Below are positions 16,053-16,531 of a DNA stretch of 16,531 nucleotides, piece by piece (the stretch's first letter is position 1; every line of letters starts with the position of its first letter). The notes below the pieces were generated by a model. It worked only from the letters and a program-made list of their open reading frames with translations, was not told the DNA's origin and did not search any database. The stretch is from positions 1 through 16,531 of the forward strand of contig QGUO01000022.1 in the NCBI GenBank assembly GCA_003242495.1, in the 5' to 3' direction. The translations under genes and the position numbers were made by a program. The DNA comes from Pseudomonadota bacterium (lineage in GTDB: Bacteria > Pseudomonadota > Gammaproteobacteria > Steroidobacterales > Steroidobacteraceae).

Positions 16053-16531
16053 ATGGCCCGCACCGCCACAAAATCCCTGTTGCTTTTCAACAAGCCCTAC
16101 CGCGTGCTCACGCGCTTCTCGCCCGACGGCGAGCGCCGCACGCTCAAGGACCACCTCGATGCGCCCGGCATGTACCCGGCGGGCCGGCTGGACTTCGACA
16201 GTGAGGGACTGGTGCTGCTCACCAACTGGGGCGCGCTGCAGGCGCGGCTCACCCAGCCGCGCTCGAGGGTGGCCAAGACCTACCTGGTGCAGGTCGAGGG
16301 CGATATCACGCCGCAGGCGCTGCGGCAGCTGTCGCGCGGCGTGGTGCTCAACGACGGACCGACCGCACCGGCGCAGGCCCTGCGGGTCGCCGAGCCCCAA
16401 TGGCTCTGGCCGCGCGATCCGCCGGTGCGCTTCCGCAAGACGGTGCCCACCAGCGGCGGCGAGCCCACCATCCACGAGGGCGGCAATGCCAAGGGCGGGG
16501 CATTAACCCCGCCGTGGGCTTTTCCACCCCT
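16053..16531 (+). CDS. rluE: RluE/RsuA-type 23S rRNA pseudouridine synthase (3' end missing)
   Basis: The frame starts at the ATG at 16053 (another in-frame ATG is at 16041) and runs off the window. The translation opens with TKSLLLFNKPYRVLTRFSPD and has the catalytic motif GRLDFDSEGLVLLTNWGAL at 45-63 with Asp47, then AKTYLVQVEGDI. These are hallmarks of the short S4-less RsuA-family enzymes such as RluE, which modifies a single uridine of 23S rRNA. The frame is good until about codon 132. After KTVPTS the expected W-x-E-L-T-I-x-EGRNRQVRRM motif is only partly visible, as if several bases were wrong. The RluE name is by resemblance; another short RsuA-type enzyme is possible. Confidence 0.85.
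   Translation, partial: MARTATKSLLLFNKPYRVLTRFSPDGERRTLKDHLDAPGMYPAGRLDFDSEGLVLLTNWGALQARLTQPRSRVAKTYLVQVEGDITPQALRQLSRGVVLNDGPTAPAQALRVAEPQWLWPRDPPVRFRKTVPTSGGEPTIHEGGNAKGGALTPPWAFPP

Noticed and set aside
15955..16506. Plus-strand frame beginning at 15955
   Set aside because: Its translation is Arg/Pro/Thr-rich; the neighbouring frame from 16053 carries the pseudouridine synthase motifs.

Overview
The window is GC-rich (visibly about 65-70 % over most of its length) and reads like a gammaproteobacterial chromosome. The best clue is the minus-strand order uvrC, pgsA, tRNA-Gly, which is the arrangement of Escherichia coli (uvrC-pgsA-glyW-cysT-leuZ). The other housekeeping genes (malate synthase G, isocitrate lyase, a family 5 uracil-DNA glycosylase, an RluE-type pseudouridine synthase) fit an aerobic proteobacterium. 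I cannot name the genus.

Layout. Positions 1-2331 have lower GC (about 50 % in the coding parts) and hold the 3' end of a TIGR04141/DUF6119-like gene, a conserved hypothetical gene facing tail-to-tail with a DUF488 gene, and decayed coding sequence. This block abuts the 3' end of a tRNA-Cys gene (2332-2405, minus), as expected for the edge of a genomic island. From 2643 to 8167, all on the minus strand, come malate synthase G (glcB), a frameshifted C-terminal remnant of a PhoX-type phosphatase gene, a two-repeat lipoprotein gene and a LuxR-type regulator gene. From 8571 to 11302 come a REP-like palindrome, a strong terminator, tRNA-Gly with a near-consensus promoter, pgsA and uvrC. From 11454 to 15872 come a UdgB-type glycosylase, an exported protein with two NTF2-like repeats (plus strand), a GFA-family protein and an exported cupin in one minus-strand unit, and isocitrate lyase (aceA). 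The window closes with an incomplete rluE-like gene (plus) whose last 80 bases look corrupted.

How the genes fit together. aceA and glcB supply both enzymes of the glyoxylate shunt but are 10 kb apart and have separate upstream regions. uvrC and pgsA are tightly linked and tRNA-Gly follows them from its own promoter. The lipoprotein gene lies directly downstream of the LuxR-type gene, so a regulatory link is possible but only inferred. tRNA-Gly and tRNA-Cys, neighbours in E. coli, are separated here by about 6.3 kb.

I found no CRISPR array, integrase, complete transposon or clearly new multi-gene system. The most interesting material is the island edge at the left, the PhoX remnant, the REP-like palindrome, and possible leader-RNA pairing in front of the lipoprotein gene.
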